Below, piece after piece: positions 19,496 to 28,181 of a DNA stretch of 64,000 nucleotides. The position numbers and the translations under genes were made by a program. Origin of the DNA: DATBJG01 sp963790545 (lineage in GTDB: Bacteria; Acidobacteriota; Vicinamibacteria; Vicinamibacterales; JAMQPK01); the NCBI GenBank assembly GCA_963790545.1, contig CAWBPA010000017.1, positions 744,001 through 808,000 of the forward strand, written 5' to 3'. Within the stretch, counting starts at the first letter, position 1. Each line of letters opens with the position of its first letter. The notes under the pieces are model-generated. The model was not told the origin of the DNA and did not search any database. It saw nothing but the letters and a program-made list of their open reading frames with translations.

Positions 19496-19984
19496 TTACG
19501 CAGAGACCTCTGACGGCTCCTCGCGACGCGGCGCGCGAGGTGCCTCTTGTTCGCGATTGGCCGCGGCGGCGGCCGCCCTCTTGCGGCTGGCGTCCACGTG
19601 GCCTCGAATCATGGCGCCCTCGGACATCTGCAGGTGCGCCGCCTTGACGTCTCCCTCCACGACGCCCGTCGAGCGGACGTCCACCTTCTCGGTGGCGGTG
19701 ACGTTACCGGTCACGGCGCCGCTGATGGTGATCGTCTTGGCCACGAGATTCGCCTTGATCTTGGCTCCCGCACCAATCGTCAGCCCGTGCTGTCCCAGAT
19801 CGATCGTACCGTCGACCTGGCCGTCAATCGTCAGATCCTGGTTGCAGATGACCTTGCCCTGAACGACGAGGGACTTTCCAATCCAGGCAGCCAGTCGCCG
19901 CTCTTCCACAACGCGTGTCCCCTGATATGATGAGCTCCTCTGCTCGCGCGGCTCCGGATCACCCCATGAATCTGTCTTCGACAT
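19496..19984 (-). CDS. Bactofilin (polymer-forming cytoskeletal protein)
   Basis: 162 residues with a central bactofilin domain of short beta-helix repeats: IGKSLVVQGKVICNQDLTID, GQVDGTIDLGQHGLTIGAGA, KIKANLVAKTITISGAVTGN and VTATEKVDVRSTGVVEGDV. Charged, disordered N- and C-terminal tails (KRAAAAAANREQEAPRAPRR) are usual. Bactofilins polymerise without nucleotides and organise cell-wall synthesis or polar structures. It is separated from LemA by an R2 repeat, so probably transcribed on its own. Confidence 0.9.
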   Translation of the reverse strand: MSKTDSWGDPEPREQRSSSYQGTRVVEERRLAAWIGKSLVVQGKVICNQDLTIDGQVDGTIDLGQHGLTIGAGAKIKANLVAKTITISGAVTGNVTATEKVDVRSTGVVEGDVKAAHLQMSEGAMIRGHVDASRKRAAAAAANREQEAPRAPRREEPSEVSA

Positions 19985-20246
19985 TGATCATCCCTCCAGC
20001 TTGACGCGTCCCGCGAATTCCGGCAGAACGGACCGTCGACACCGCGGCCGACCCGCCGACAGCCCATGAGCTGCACGCAAATGGTCAGCCAGAAGAACAT
20101 GGCGGATTTATCGAGCACGAAGCACTGGTGGTGACTTGAACAAGAGACAGGAATGTAATCATCACGACCGCCTTGATCGTGAGACCATCGGCGGCGTATG
20201 GAACCGACGCGCATGTAAGCGCTCGGTGCTGCACACCATTGCACGA
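19985..20246. other. Intergenic gap between divergent genes
   Basis: About 260 bp between bactofilin (minus) and the beta-barrel gene (plus). It should hold promoters for both. I see no repeat or RNA gene. Confidence 0.5.
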
Positions 20247-20937
20247 ATGCGCACCCTCGTTCGCGTGACCATTCTTGCTGCCTCATGCTTGCTCGTTCCT
20301 GTCTCGGCACGAGCGCAGGTTTCGGCATCCGTGGTCCCAAAAATCGAGTGGTTCGCTGGCGGCGCCGTCGGAGTGACCATCTCGAAGATCTGGAGAGGAC
20401 TCACCAGGCAATCCCAGCATTCTTCGTCCGGGAATCCAGGGATCAGCCCCGGAAGGTCTGTTCGTCGCGGGCGCGTTCGTGACACCGCACCTTGGTTTTG
20501 GAGGAGAGTTCACGCTGCCGCGCACCTTCCATGTCCATCAGACGTGGAGCCGCGACGCGTCGACTTGGGATAGCGATCACCGCGACGTGAGTCTCGTGGG
20601 CCTTGTCCTCGTACGGGCGGACCGAGGACGTACTCAATTGACAGGCGTATTTGGCGCCGGAAACGTCTGGTCGCGGACCACGACCACGCGCCGGACGCGA
20701 GCGTTCGGTCAGCTTCCAAGTGATCCGCCGCTCTTCACGTTCACCGACACGAGAGAGCTCGCCGATCTCACGCTGGTGGCAGGTGCCGAACTGGTAGCTC
20801 GCGTATCATCCCGTGTCTCGGTCGTGCCTCAGTTTCGTTTGCTGTTCGTGCCGCGGCAGTCAGATAACTCTTTCAACGACCAGCTGGCGACGTATCTCTA
20901 TCACGTTGGCGTTGGCGTCCGCGTGCGGCTCCGATAG
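20247..20937 (+). CDS. Outer-membrane beta-barrel-type protein, frameshifted
   Basis: ATG 20247 gives a signal peptide MRTLVRVTILAASCLLVPVS with cleavage after ARAQ. The frame breaks near 20388; the continuation reads SPGNPSILRPGIQGSAPEGL, FVAGAFVTPHLGFGGEFTLP and ends in an alternating pattern with a terminal hydrophobic strand (LYHVGVGVRVRLR). Aromatic and glycine-rich strands suggest a small barrel of about 230 residues. No specific family recognised. Confidence 0.65.
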
Positions 20938-20988
20938 CCAGGACGCGATTCGAGAATTGCAGGCGAGTTCGCCCCGGAGGGTTTGTCC

Positions 20989-21780
20989 ATGCCTCAGCCA
21001 ATTACGCAGGTCGATGCCTTTACGTCGGTACCGTTCGCTGGAAATCCGGCGGCCGTCTGCGTCTTGAGCGAGCCCCGCGACGAGGTGTGGATGCAGCAGG
21101 TCGCACGCGAAATGAATTTGGCGGAGACCGCATTTCTCCGCACACGATCTGACGGATTTGATTTGCGGTGGTTCACACCGACGGTCGAAATCGATTTGTG
21201 CGGGCATGCCACGCTCGCAAGCGCGCATGTGTTATGGGAGACGGGACAGCTGGCCTCGACCGAAACCGCCCGCTTCCACACCCGCAGCGGACTGCTGACA
21301 GCTGTGCGACGCGGCGACTGGATTGAGCTGGATTTTCCGGCCACGCCCGCTGAACCCATCGATCCCCCGCCGGGTCTCCTCGAAGCCCTGGGCGTGACCC
21401 CCTTGTACGTTGGAAAGAGCGCCTTCGACTACTTGGTGCAAGTGGACAGCGAGGATGCGGTGCTCAATGTGCAACCTGATTTTGGCAGTCTTCGTCGAAT
21501 CGGTTCGCGTGGTGTGATCGTTACCAGCACGTCACGCACGGGAGCCTGTGATTTCGTGTCGCGCTTCTTCGCTCCAGGGGCCGGCATCGACGAAGATCCG
21601 GTCACGGGATCGGCACATTGCTGTCTCGCGCCCTTCTGGAGTCGTGTGCTCAACAAAGACGACTTTGTCGCAAGGCAAATCTCTGCTCGCGGCGGCGCCT
21701 TGAAGGTACGTTTGCAAGGCAACCGGGTATGTCTCAGCGGTCAGGCCATTACTGTCTTACGAGGTGAACTGCTCGCCTGA
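20989..21780 (+). CDS. PhzF-family isomerase/epimerase-like protein
   Basis: 263 residues. Signature QVDAFTSVPFAGNPAAVCVL, the catalytic glutamate in MNLAETAFL, DLCGHATLASAHVL and DEDPVTGSAHCCLAPFW, the standard PhzF landmarks. I choose ATG 20989, which follows GGAGG at good spacing, over TTG 20983. PhzF proteins are cytoplasmic isomerases with a diaminopimelate epimerase-like fold; outside phenazine clusters their substrates are usually unknown, and no phenazine genes are nearby. Confidence 0.9.
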   Translation: MPQPITQVDAFTSVPFAGNPAAVCVLSEPRDEVWMQQVAREMNLAETAFLRTRSDGFDLRWFTPTVEIDLCGHATLASAHVLWETGQLASTETARFHTRSGLLTAVRRGDWIELDFPATPAEPIDPPPGLLEALGVTPLYVGKSAFDYLVQVDSEDAVLNVQPDFGSLRRIGSRGVIVTSTSRTGACDFVSRFFAPGAGIDEDPVTGSAHCCLAPFWSRVLNKDDFVARQISARGGALKVRLQGNRVCLSGQAITVLRGELLA

Positions 21781-21987
21781 TCCCGAATTCTGTCCATCAC
21801 CGCTACAACCAGCCTCGCTCAGTGCACCACATGCATGCACGTGGTGACACGGTTCTGACGTCATCGCAACGCCCGGTAAACCGCGTGGTACCAACACGCT
21901 AGGGGCAGCGTGCCTCACGGGGCACTCGCTTTGCTGTTGGAACCCTCGACTGTCGCAACGCCCTGCCACACGGACAGGAGGAACGAG

Positions 21988-22545
21988 ATGTCAAAACGAT
22001 TTCTCGGATTGTTGGTGCTCGGCGCTTGCTTGATGTTCCCTGCAGGAGTGGATGCTCAGGAACGACAAGTGCCCCACACGGGCCAGACCGCCGTGGGGGT
22101 CGACGTTGGGGCCTACGTCCCAGCGGATAGTCAGTTCGACAATGCTCTGCTCGTGAACGCGCTCCTCGAGTACTACATCACCCCACGCGTCAGTTTGCGC
22201 ACGAGTTTCGGGTTGACGGATCCCAGTTATCGCTCCGAATCGGTCGATTCCCTGCGGCAGGTTCCGCTCAGACTCGACGTGAACTACAACTGGGAGGGCG
22301 GCCGGTGGCATCCCTTCGTGGGCGCCGGTGTCGGTGCGTATTTCCTGCAATTCAAGGACAATGATCAACCGTTTGGCAGTTCCGAAACGAAGGCCGGATT
22401 CAACCTGGGCGGCGGTATGGAGTACTTCTTCAACCGCACGGTCACGTTCAAGGGAGAAGCACGCTATCACATCCTGGGCAATGCTCAGGGCGGCCAGGAT
22501 CCCTCAGGGTTGGCACTCACCGCGGGCTTGAAGACCTACTTCTAG
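21988..22545 (+). CDS. Outer-membrane beta-barrel protein
   Basis: ATG 21988 is preceded by CAGGAGGAACGAG. Signal peptide MSKRFLGLLVLGACLMFPAG (then VDAQ). About 160 mature residues with barrel strands: AVGVDVGAYVPADSQFDNAL, HPFVGAGVGAYFLQFKDNDQ, AGFNLGGGMEYFFNRTVTFK and a C-terminal ALTAGLKTYF ending in phenylalanine, as outer-membrane proteins do for BAM recognition. OmpA/OmpW-like size; no defined function. Confidence 0.8.
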   Translation: MSKRFLGLLVLGACLMFPAGVDAQERQVPHTGQTAVGVDVGAYVPADSQFDNALLVNALLEYYITPRVSLRTSFGLTDPSYRSESVDSLRQVPLRLDVNYNWEGGRWHPFVGAGVGAYFLQFKDNDQPFGSSETKAGFNLGGGMEYFFNRTVTFKGEARYHILGNAQGGQDPSGLALTAGLKTYF

Positions 22546-22552
22546 GCAAAGA

Positions 22553-22601
22553 CGGCCATCGTGGCAGTAGACTCTCAGTGAAGGAGTGGCTACGATGGCC
22601 G
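22553..22601 (+). promoter_or_regulatory. Inverted repeat enclosing the ribosome site and start codon of the FrnE-like gene
   Basis: CGGCCATCGT (22553-22562) and ACGATGGCCG (22592-22601) are perfect 10-bp complements. The loop holds the AAGGAG ribosome site, and the ATG at 22595 is inside the right arm. It could hide the start codon, act as a terminator for the barrel gene, or both. Confidence 0.55.
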
Positions 22602-23210
22602 ACCGTATCACGCTGGAAGTCTTCTCGGACTACGTTTGACCCTGGTGCTACCTCAGGTACCGGGCGTATTGAGAAACTGAAGCAGAATTTTGAAATCGAC
22701 GTGAAGCTGGTGCATTTCCCTCTTCATCCGGAGACGCCTCGAGAGGGACTTTCGCTCGCCGATCTGTTCGCCGGACGCGACCTGGGACCGATTCACGCGC
22801 GTCTCGACCGGCTTCTGGATGCCGAAGGACTGCCGCACGTCCCTCGAACGCACACCTACAACAGTCGCCTCGCCCAGGAGCTCGGCAAGTGGGCCGAGAC
22901 TCAACCCGGCTCCGAATCCATTCACGACGCCATCTATCGCGCGTACTTTGCGGAGGGTCGCAACATCGGAGACCTCACGGTTCTCCTCGATGTCGCCCAA
23001 TCGGTTGGGCTTGCGGCCGCGAGCGCACGTGACGTGTTGCAAAATCGGCGTTTTAAGGAAGCGGTCGATGCGGATTGGGCGAAGTCGCGCCGGGAAGGTG
23101 TCACCGGCGTCCCAACGTTTGCGAGCGGTCACGCTCGTGTGGTGGGCGCCCAGCCCTACGAGGTGCTGGAACAACTCGTGAGGCAAGCCGGGGCACGACC
23201 CATTTCCTGA
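22595..23210 (+). CDS. FrnE/DsbA-family thiol oxidoreductase with UGA at the first CxxC position and a frame change
   Basis: ATG 22595 after AAGGAG reads MADRITLEVFSDYV, then TGA (22637-22639), then PWCYL. In FrnE-like proteins this site is CPWC, so the stop replaces the first cysteine codon. About 15 bases later the frame must also shift by one to reach GTGRIEKLKQNFEIDVKLVH, VHFPLHPETPREGLSLADLF and GVTGVPTFASGHARVVGAQP, the conserved DsbA thioredoxin-fold end. Intact length about 204 residues. Explanations: a base substitution plus an insertion error, a decayed gene, or recoding. See findings. Confidence 0.75.
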
Positions 23211-23374
23211 GTGGTCGCCCTCAAAATTCTGGGCTGGGTCGAGACGTTGGGTTACGATCGGCACCTCATTATGCATAGGCAGGCATAAGGCGGATGCGCA
23301 GGCATAGGATGGATGGGGCCCCATCTTCCCCATCCTCCATATCCCCCCTATCCCCCTAATAGAGGAGGTTTGTC

Positions 23375-23825
23375 ATGAAAGTTCCAGTGCACCGACTGAC
23401 GTTGCTCTTGACGCCGGTTCTGCTTTTTGTCGGTCCGAGTGTCTGGGGTAGTCAGCAGGCTCAGCAGACTCCTCCCGCAGCACCCGCCGCGACGACTTTC
23501 ACCGGGAATGTCACACGGCCGGACAGTAAGGATCTGACCATTGGACGCGTGCAGTTCGAACCGGCGGCGCGGACTGTACTGGCACAGCCATCCGAATGGC
23601 CAGTTGATTCTTGTAGAGAAAGGACTCGGGCGCGCGCAGAAGCAGGGAGAGGCAATGAAAGAGCTTGCCACGGGCGACGCGTTGTACACCGCACCAAACG
23701 TGTTGCATTGGCACGGCGCGGCGCCGGGTCAGGTCATGACCCAGGTGACCGTGGGCTTCGGTGGCATGACACAGTGGAAACAGGAAGTCACTGAGGTCGA
23801 ATACTCTGGCAAAGGGACACGCTAG
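23375..23825 (+). CDS. Exported cupin-domain protein, frameshifted
   Basis: ATG 23375, after AGGAGG, gives a signal peptide MKVPVHRLTLLLTPVLLFVG and TFTGNVTRPDSKDLTIGRVQ, then breaks near 23577. The other frame restores the cupin metal site YWHSHPNGQLILVEKGLGRA with two histidines, and ALYTAPNVLHWHGAAPGQVM with the second histidine motif. About 150 residues in total, a single small cupin of the kind often annotated as quercetin dioxygenase-like; the actual activity is unknown. Confidence 0.75.
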
Positions 23826-23909
23826 AGCGTAGCGCAGGCCTTCCGCCTTCGCGTAAAGCTTCGGCGGACTGCCGTAGCCTTGGCGTAGGCTGGTCAGGCC
23901 TGCCGCAGA
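23823..23909. repeat. R4 palindromic repeat
   Basis: GGCCTTCCGCCTTCGCG, TAAAGCTTCGGCGGACTGCC and GTAGGCTGGTCAGGCC match the R4 words at 584-677 and 26968-27078. It starts at the cupin stop codon and ends just before the PQQ dehydrogenase gene. Confidence 0.65.
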
Positions 23910-23922
23910 AACAGGATTTCCA

Positions 23923-25149
23923 ATGAACCCGCCCTTCCGAACGGCGTACCTCGTCGCCGCGCTGACGTCCGTCCTGGTTGTCACCGCCGGCGGTGCCGGC
24001 CAGGATCCGCCTTCACGCGCTCCCGACAACGCGGTTGAATTCGACACGAACGCCAAGCAGCGGATCCGAGTCGTGACCGTCGCAACCGGACTCGTGCACC
24101 CCTGGAGCATTGCCTTTCTGCCAGACGGACGCACGATGCTCGTTGCCGAGCGCGGCGGCCGGCTGCGGATCGTCCGCGACGGCGTTCTCGACCCTCAAGC
24201 GGCTTGGGTGGCCGAGCCGGTGCCCGAAGCCAAAGAGGGAGATCTTCTTCATTCTGTCGCCGTGCATCCCCAGTTCGCACAGAACCATTTTGTATATCTC
24301 TCGTATCCCAAGTGGGGTGAGCGCGGCAATACGATGGCGCTCGCACGGGGGCGTCTCGATGGCAAGACGCTCTCCGATGTCCGCGAGATATTCGTCGCCG
24401 AAGCCTGGGAGACGTCGGGCAACCTCGCGGGACGGATGCTCTTTGGGCCGGATGGCACACTCTATTTGACCGTTGGCGATCGCGACAGATTGTGTTGCGT
24501 GGGCACCGAAGACAATAGTCTTCGAATGAAAGCGCAGGATCTCGGCACTCACGTCGGTAAGACCTTGCGGCTTCGAGATGATGGCAGCGCCCCGCCGGAC
24601 AATCCGTTCGTGGGGCGTGCGGGCGCAAAGCCGGAAATCTTTACGTACGGACATCGCAACGGGTACGGACTGGCGTTCCATCCAGAGACCGGCGAGTTGT
24701 GGCAGGCAGAGATTGGGCCGCTCGGCGGAGACGAGGTCAACATTCTCCGGCCCGGACGGAACTATGGCTGGCCGCTGGTGTCGCTCGGCCGAAACTACAC
24801 CGGGACGCTTGTGTCGGAGGAACCCTGGTCGCGACCTGGCATGGAGAATCCACGGATCTTCTGGGTACCTTCCATCAGCCCCTCGAGCATCATGTTCTAT
24901 ACAGGCGACCGCTTTCCGGCCTGGCAAGGGAGTCTCTTCGTTGGTGCGCTCAACGGCAAGCAACTGCAACGGATATCGTTCAACCAACCTGTGCAGGCCG
25001 AGCGACGCGAACCCTTGCTCGCGCAGTTGAACGTGCGGATTCGAGACGTGCAGCAGGGACCCGACGGACTGCTCTATGTCGCCACAGAAACGCGATCCTC
25101 GGGCGTTGACGAGGACGGAACAATTTTGCGAATCGAGCCGGTTCGTTAG
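23923..25149 (+). CDS. PQQ-dependent soluble aldose dehydrogenase-like protein
   Basis: 408 residues with an N-terminal signal (TAYLVAALTSVLVVTAGGAG). The six-bladed propeller of the GDH-B/YliI family shows GLVHPWSIAFLPDGRTMLVA, ERGGRLRIVRDG, HRNGYGLAFHPETGELWQ, GGDEVNILRPGRNYGWPLVS and DVQQGPDGLLYVATE. These enzymes oxidise aldoses in the periplasm with PQQ. It lies directly before the A::B fusion gene (stop 25149, start 25150), so they are probably co-transcribed. Two more genes of this family are at 32583 and 36234. Confidence 0.88.
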   Translation: MNPPFRTAYLVAALTSVLVVTAGGAGQDPPSRAPDNAVEFDTNAKQRIRVVTVATGLVHPWSIAFLPDGRTMLVAERGGRLRIVRDGVLDPQAAWVAEPVPEAKEGDLLHSVAVHPQFAQNHFVYLSYPKWGERGNTMALARGRLDGKTLSDVREIFVAEAWETSGNLAGRMLFGPDGTLYLTVGDRDRLCCVGTEDNSLRMKAQDLGTHVGKTLRLRDDGSAPPDNPFVGRAGAKPEIFTYGHRNGYGLAFHPETGELWQAEIGPLGGDEVNILRPGRNYGWPLVSLGRNYTGTLVSEEPWSRPGMENPRIFWVPSISPSSIMFYTGDRFPAWQGSLFVGALNGKQLQRISFNQPVQAERREPLLAQLNVRIRDVQQGPDGLLYVATETRSSGVDEDGTILRIEPVR

Positions 25150-26964
25150 ATGTCCCTCAGGTTTTCGGCGACCGCCCCGCTCGTCATGGCGCTCTTGCTG
25201 TCGTTCGGTGACCCGGCGCTTGCGCAAATCGATCTGGCCGGCGAGTGGGCGGGCACGTTTCACGAAGACCTCCCGCATCGCGGAGGCATGCGGCTCGCTG
25301 ACTATACGGGACTGCCGTTCAACGAAGCGGGCTGGCGCAAGGGTCACAGCTGGGATGAAGCCGCCCGATCTCTTCCCGAGCGTCAGTGCATTCCGCACGT
25401 TGCTACGTACGCGCTGCGCGGACCGGCAACCATTCGATTTCAAAAAGTCATCGATCCGGTTTCCGGCCAGCTCCAGGCGTACAGCCTTCATGGCAGTTAC
25501 GGGCGGCCTCGCACGATTTGGATGGATGGGCGACCGCACCCTTCGGAACTGGCGCCGCACACGTGGGGAGGATTCTCGACTGGAACCTGGGAACGAAATA
25601 CGTTGGTCGTTTCAACCACGCACATCAAGACCGGCTGGCTACAGCGTAACGGTGCTCCGACGAGCGACCTGGCCATGATGAGGGAGCACTTCACCCGCTA
25701 CGGTGACTATCTGTTGGTGGTCACCTTCATCAACGACCCGGTATTTCTTGCCGAGCCGTTCATCCGGACCACCAACTTCGTTCTCAGTTTGTCGGCAAAC
25801 GCGAACGCCTGGGGCAATTGCGGGCCGGCCCAGATCGTCGACGAGCTTGGAGGGCGCCCGAAAGGCTCGGTGCCGCACTATTTGCCGGACCAGACGGACC
25901 ACATCAAGGAGTTTCTCGCGTATAGCGGTGTTCCCGCGGAAGGAGCGCGTGGTGGCGCGGACACCACGTATCCGGAGTTTGCTTCGACATTGCAGCGCGG
26001 GGCCGTCGCAATCGACGCTCGCAACCGCGCGCCTGGTGAGCGGGTTCGCAATACGGAGGGGCGCAGTGCCGATCCGAGTCGACCCGGCGACGAAATCCAG
26101 GTCTTACCGGTTCAGGGCAACGTCTACCTGCTTGCCGGCGCCGGCGGCAACATCGCTGTTCAGATCGGGGATGACGGCGTGCTGCTCGTGGATTCTGGTT
26201 CGGGCGCCGTCAACGACAAGGTTATTGCGGCAATCCGACAGTTGTCTGACAAGCCGATTCGTTTCATCCTCAATACGCATGCGCATCCCGATCACATGGG
26301 CGGCAACGAAACACTCGCGAAGGCAGGGAGCGCCCGTGCAGGTGGCCGTCCGTCCGACAGTCCGGGCCCAGGTGCTCTCGTCCTCGCGCACGAAGCGGTG
26401 CTGTTCTCGGTTGGCAAGCCTTCGGGACGACAGCCAACCATGCCGGTCGGTGCCTGGCCGACCGAAGGGTATCCGGGCGAGTCAAAAGAAGTGTTTTCCA
26501 ATGGTGAGGCGATCCAGCTGATTCATCCATCGCCGGCTGCACACACCGACGGCGACAGTCTTGTTTTCTTTCGACGTTCTGATGTGGTGGTCACGGGCGA
26601 CATCTTCGTCACGACGGGCTATCCGCTGTTCGACGTTGCGAATGGCGGGAGCCTCAACGGCGTCATTGCAGGCTTGAATCGCATCATTGACATCACGATT
26701 CCAAAAGATTGGCAGGAAGGCGGAACTATGGTGATCCCTGGCCACGGCCGGCTCGGCGACGAGGCCGACGTCGTCGAGTACCGGGACATGGTCACGATCA
26801 TCCGCGATCGGATTCAGTCTCTGATCCAGAAGGGGCTGACGCTCGACCAAGTGAAGGCGGCACGGCCGACTTTCGAGTACGACGGCCGATACGGCGCCAC
26901 AACCGGCCCGTGGACGACGGACATGTTTGTCGAAGCGGCATACAGGGATTTGAGCAAGAAATGA
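25150..26964 (+). CDS. Fusion of cassette proteins A and B (exported protein plus metallo-beta-lactamase fold)
   Basis: 604 residues after a signal peptide ending PALAQ. Residues about 20-300 match the A proteins at 45628 and 53799: DLAGEWAGTFHEDLPHRGG, DYTGLPFNEAGW, HTWGGFSTGTWERNTLVVST and LQRNGAPTSDLAMMREHF. Residues about 316-604 are a metallo-beta-lactamase-fold domain matching the B proteins at 46527 and 52765: VLPVQGNVYLLAGAGGNIAV, an intact zinc motif NTHAHPDHMGGN, AAHTDGDSLVFFRRSDVVVT and MVIPGHGRLGDEADVVEYRD. It starts the base after the PQQ dehydrogenase stop. Substrate unknown. Confidence 0.85.
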   Translation: MSLRFSATAPLVMALLLSFGDPALAQIDLAGEWAGTFHEDLPHRGGMRLADYTGLPFNEAGWRKGHSWDEAARSLPERQCIPHVATYALRGPATIRFQKVIDPVSGQLQAYSLHGSYGRPRTIWMDGRPHPSELAPHTWGGFSTGTWERNTLVVSTTHIKTGWLQRNGAPTSDLAMMREHFTRYGDYLLVVTFINDPVFLAEPFIRTTNFVLSLSANANAWGNCGPAQIVDELGGRPKGSVPHYLPDQTDHIKEFLAYSGVPAEGARGGADTTYPEFASTLQRGAVAIDARNRAPGERVRNTEGRSADPSRPGDEIQVLPVQGNVYLLAGAGGNIAVQIGDDGVLLVDSGSGAVNDKVIAAIRQLSDKPIRFILNTHAHPDHMGGNETLAKAGSARAGGRPSDSPGPGALVLAHEAVLFSVGKPSGRQPTMPVGAWPTEGYPGESKEVFSNGEAIQLIHPSPAAHTDGDSLVFFRRSDVVVTGDIFVTTGYPLFDVANGGSLNGVIAGLNRIIDITIPKDWQEGGTMVIPGHGRLGDEADVVEYRDMVTIIRDRIQSLIQKGLTLDQVKAARPTFEYDGRYGATTGPWTTDMFVEAAYRDLSKK

Positions 26965-26967
26965 AGC

Positions 26968-27078
26968 GTCCACCTCCGCCGGGTCGCCCGGTTGCCCGGC
27001 TACGGTGGACAGCCTTCGCTGAAGGCTTGCCAGCCGAAGCTCGCTCAAGAACATCGAGCGAAGGCTGGACGAACGGAG
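26968..27078. repeat. R4 palindromic repeat between cassette genes B and C
   Basis: Contains CTACGGTGGACAGCCTTCGC, GGCTTGCCAGCCGAAGCTCG and GAGCGAAGGCTGG. The second cassette has the same element at the same B/C junction (47566-47665). Confidence 0.7.
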
Positions 27079-27082
27079 CTGG

Positions 27083-27835
27083 ATGAAAAACCTTGTGCTT
27101 GCCGTCGCCTCATTGCTGTCCATGGCTTTGGTTGGCGTGGCCGCTGCGCAACAGCCCCCCAAGACTCCTCCCACTCCCCGGGCGGCCGCCCCGTTCGATC
27201 TCACCGGCAACTGGGTTTCGATTGTCACCGAAGACTGGCGCTGGCGAATGGTGGTCCCTCGCAAAGGCGACTATTCGAGCGTGCCGCTCAGTGCCGAGGG
27301 GCGGAAGATCGCGGACACCTGGGATCCGGCGCAGTCGGCACGCGACGGGTGCAAGCCATACGGCGCGGCGGCCATTATGCGCGTGCCCGGTCGGCTCCGC
27401 GTTCGGTGGGACAATGACACGACATTGAAAATCGACACCGACGCCGGTCAGCAAACACGGGTTCTGCATTTCGGCAAGGGACAGCCGCCGGCCGATCGCA
27501 CGTGGCAGGGTTACTCCGTAGCCGAATGGGACCTCATCACTGCCCGAGGGGGATTGGGTGTCAGTCTCGCCACCGCGCCGCCACGGATCGGAGCATTGAA
27601 GGTCGTCACCACCAACCTGCGGGCGGGGTATCTGCGCAAGAACGGCGTGCCTTACAGCGAGGACACCGTCGTGACGGAATATTTCGATCGCTTGTCCGCG
27701 TACGAGACTGATTGGTTAACGGTGTTGACCATCGTTGAAGATCCCCGATATCTGAACCAGCAGTTCATCACAAGCACCCATTTCAAGCGAGAACCCGACG
27801 GATCGAAATGGATGCCCACACCCTGCGAGTCTTGA
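27083..27835 (+). CDS. Cassette protein C, copy 1 (exported, unknown function)
   Basis: 250 residues with a clean signal peptide MKNLVLAVASLLSMALVGVA (cleaved near AAAQQ) and a proline-rich linker. Conserved blocks shared with the C proteins at 47561 and 51851: FDLTGNWVSIVTEDWRWRMV, PRKGDYSSVPLSAEGRKIAD, WDPAQ, LRVRWDNDTTLKIDTDAGQQ, WQGYSVAEWD, LRAGYLRKNGVPYSEDTVVT and the C-terminal STHFKREPDGSKWMPTPC. The tail half resembles A proteins, so A and C are probably distant paralogues. No catalytic motif recognised. Confidence 0.75.
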   Translation: MKNLVLAVASLLSMALVGVAAAQQPPKTPPTPRAAAPFDLTGNWVSIVTEDWRWRMVVPRKGDYSSVPLSAEGRKIADTWDPAQSARDGCKPYGAAAIMRVPGRLRVRWDNDTTLKIDTDAGQQTRVLHFGKGQPPADRTWQGYSVAEWDLITARGGLGVSLATAPPRIGALKVVTTNLRAGYLRKNGVPYSEDTVVTEYFDRLSAYETDWLTVLTIVEDPRYLNQQFITSTHFKREPDGSKWMPTPCES

Positions 27836-28181
27836 TCGATACGCATTTTTTGCTCGGTTCTCGTTCCTCCTGCGTGAACCGCCCCTGTTGAGCTCCAAAC
27901 GTCGCGCCTCAGTTCAAAAAACTTAACGCAGAGTGACGCGGAGGGCGCTGAGGCACGCTGCACACTTTAAAAAGGGATGCGGTTCGGAGCGCCACTGTAG
28001 AGATTTGATGCAGTTGTCGGTGCCATGTATAGAGGCACGTCAGGGGCTGCGACACATCGCGTCAACGAAACCATAACCAACCCGTGCTGAAGGACCAGGT
28101 TGCAGCAACGGGTCCGGCTCTTGCACTGTCCTGCGAGCGCAGATTGCGGAGTTGATCAGCAGATCAAGGCGGATTGCAGGA
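27836..28181. other. Intergenic region with a single-arm R1 repeat
   Basis: At 27921-27962 the words AACGCAGAGTGACGCGGAGG and GCGCTGAGGCACGC form one R1 arm without a partner. The rest shows no gene or clear hairpin; it probably holds the promoter of the lipoprotein gene. Confidence 0.5.

Noticed and set aside
21820..21848. CACCAC...GTGGTG hairpin before the barrel gene
   Set aside because: Short stem around an ATGCATGCA core with no T run or conserved context; too weak to call a terminator or operator.
22578..23210. Using the uninterrupted frame from ATG 22578 as the FrnE-like gene
   Set aside because: It has no ribosome site of its own and gives DPGATS where the catalytic CPWCYL should be; the N-terminal sequence MADRITLEVFSDYV in the other frame is clearly the real one.
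24013..25560. Long 515-codon frame on the minus strand
   Set aside because: It lies antisense to the PQQ dehydrogenase, spans two real genes and its translation shows no family features; GC-rich codon use leaves antisense frames open.
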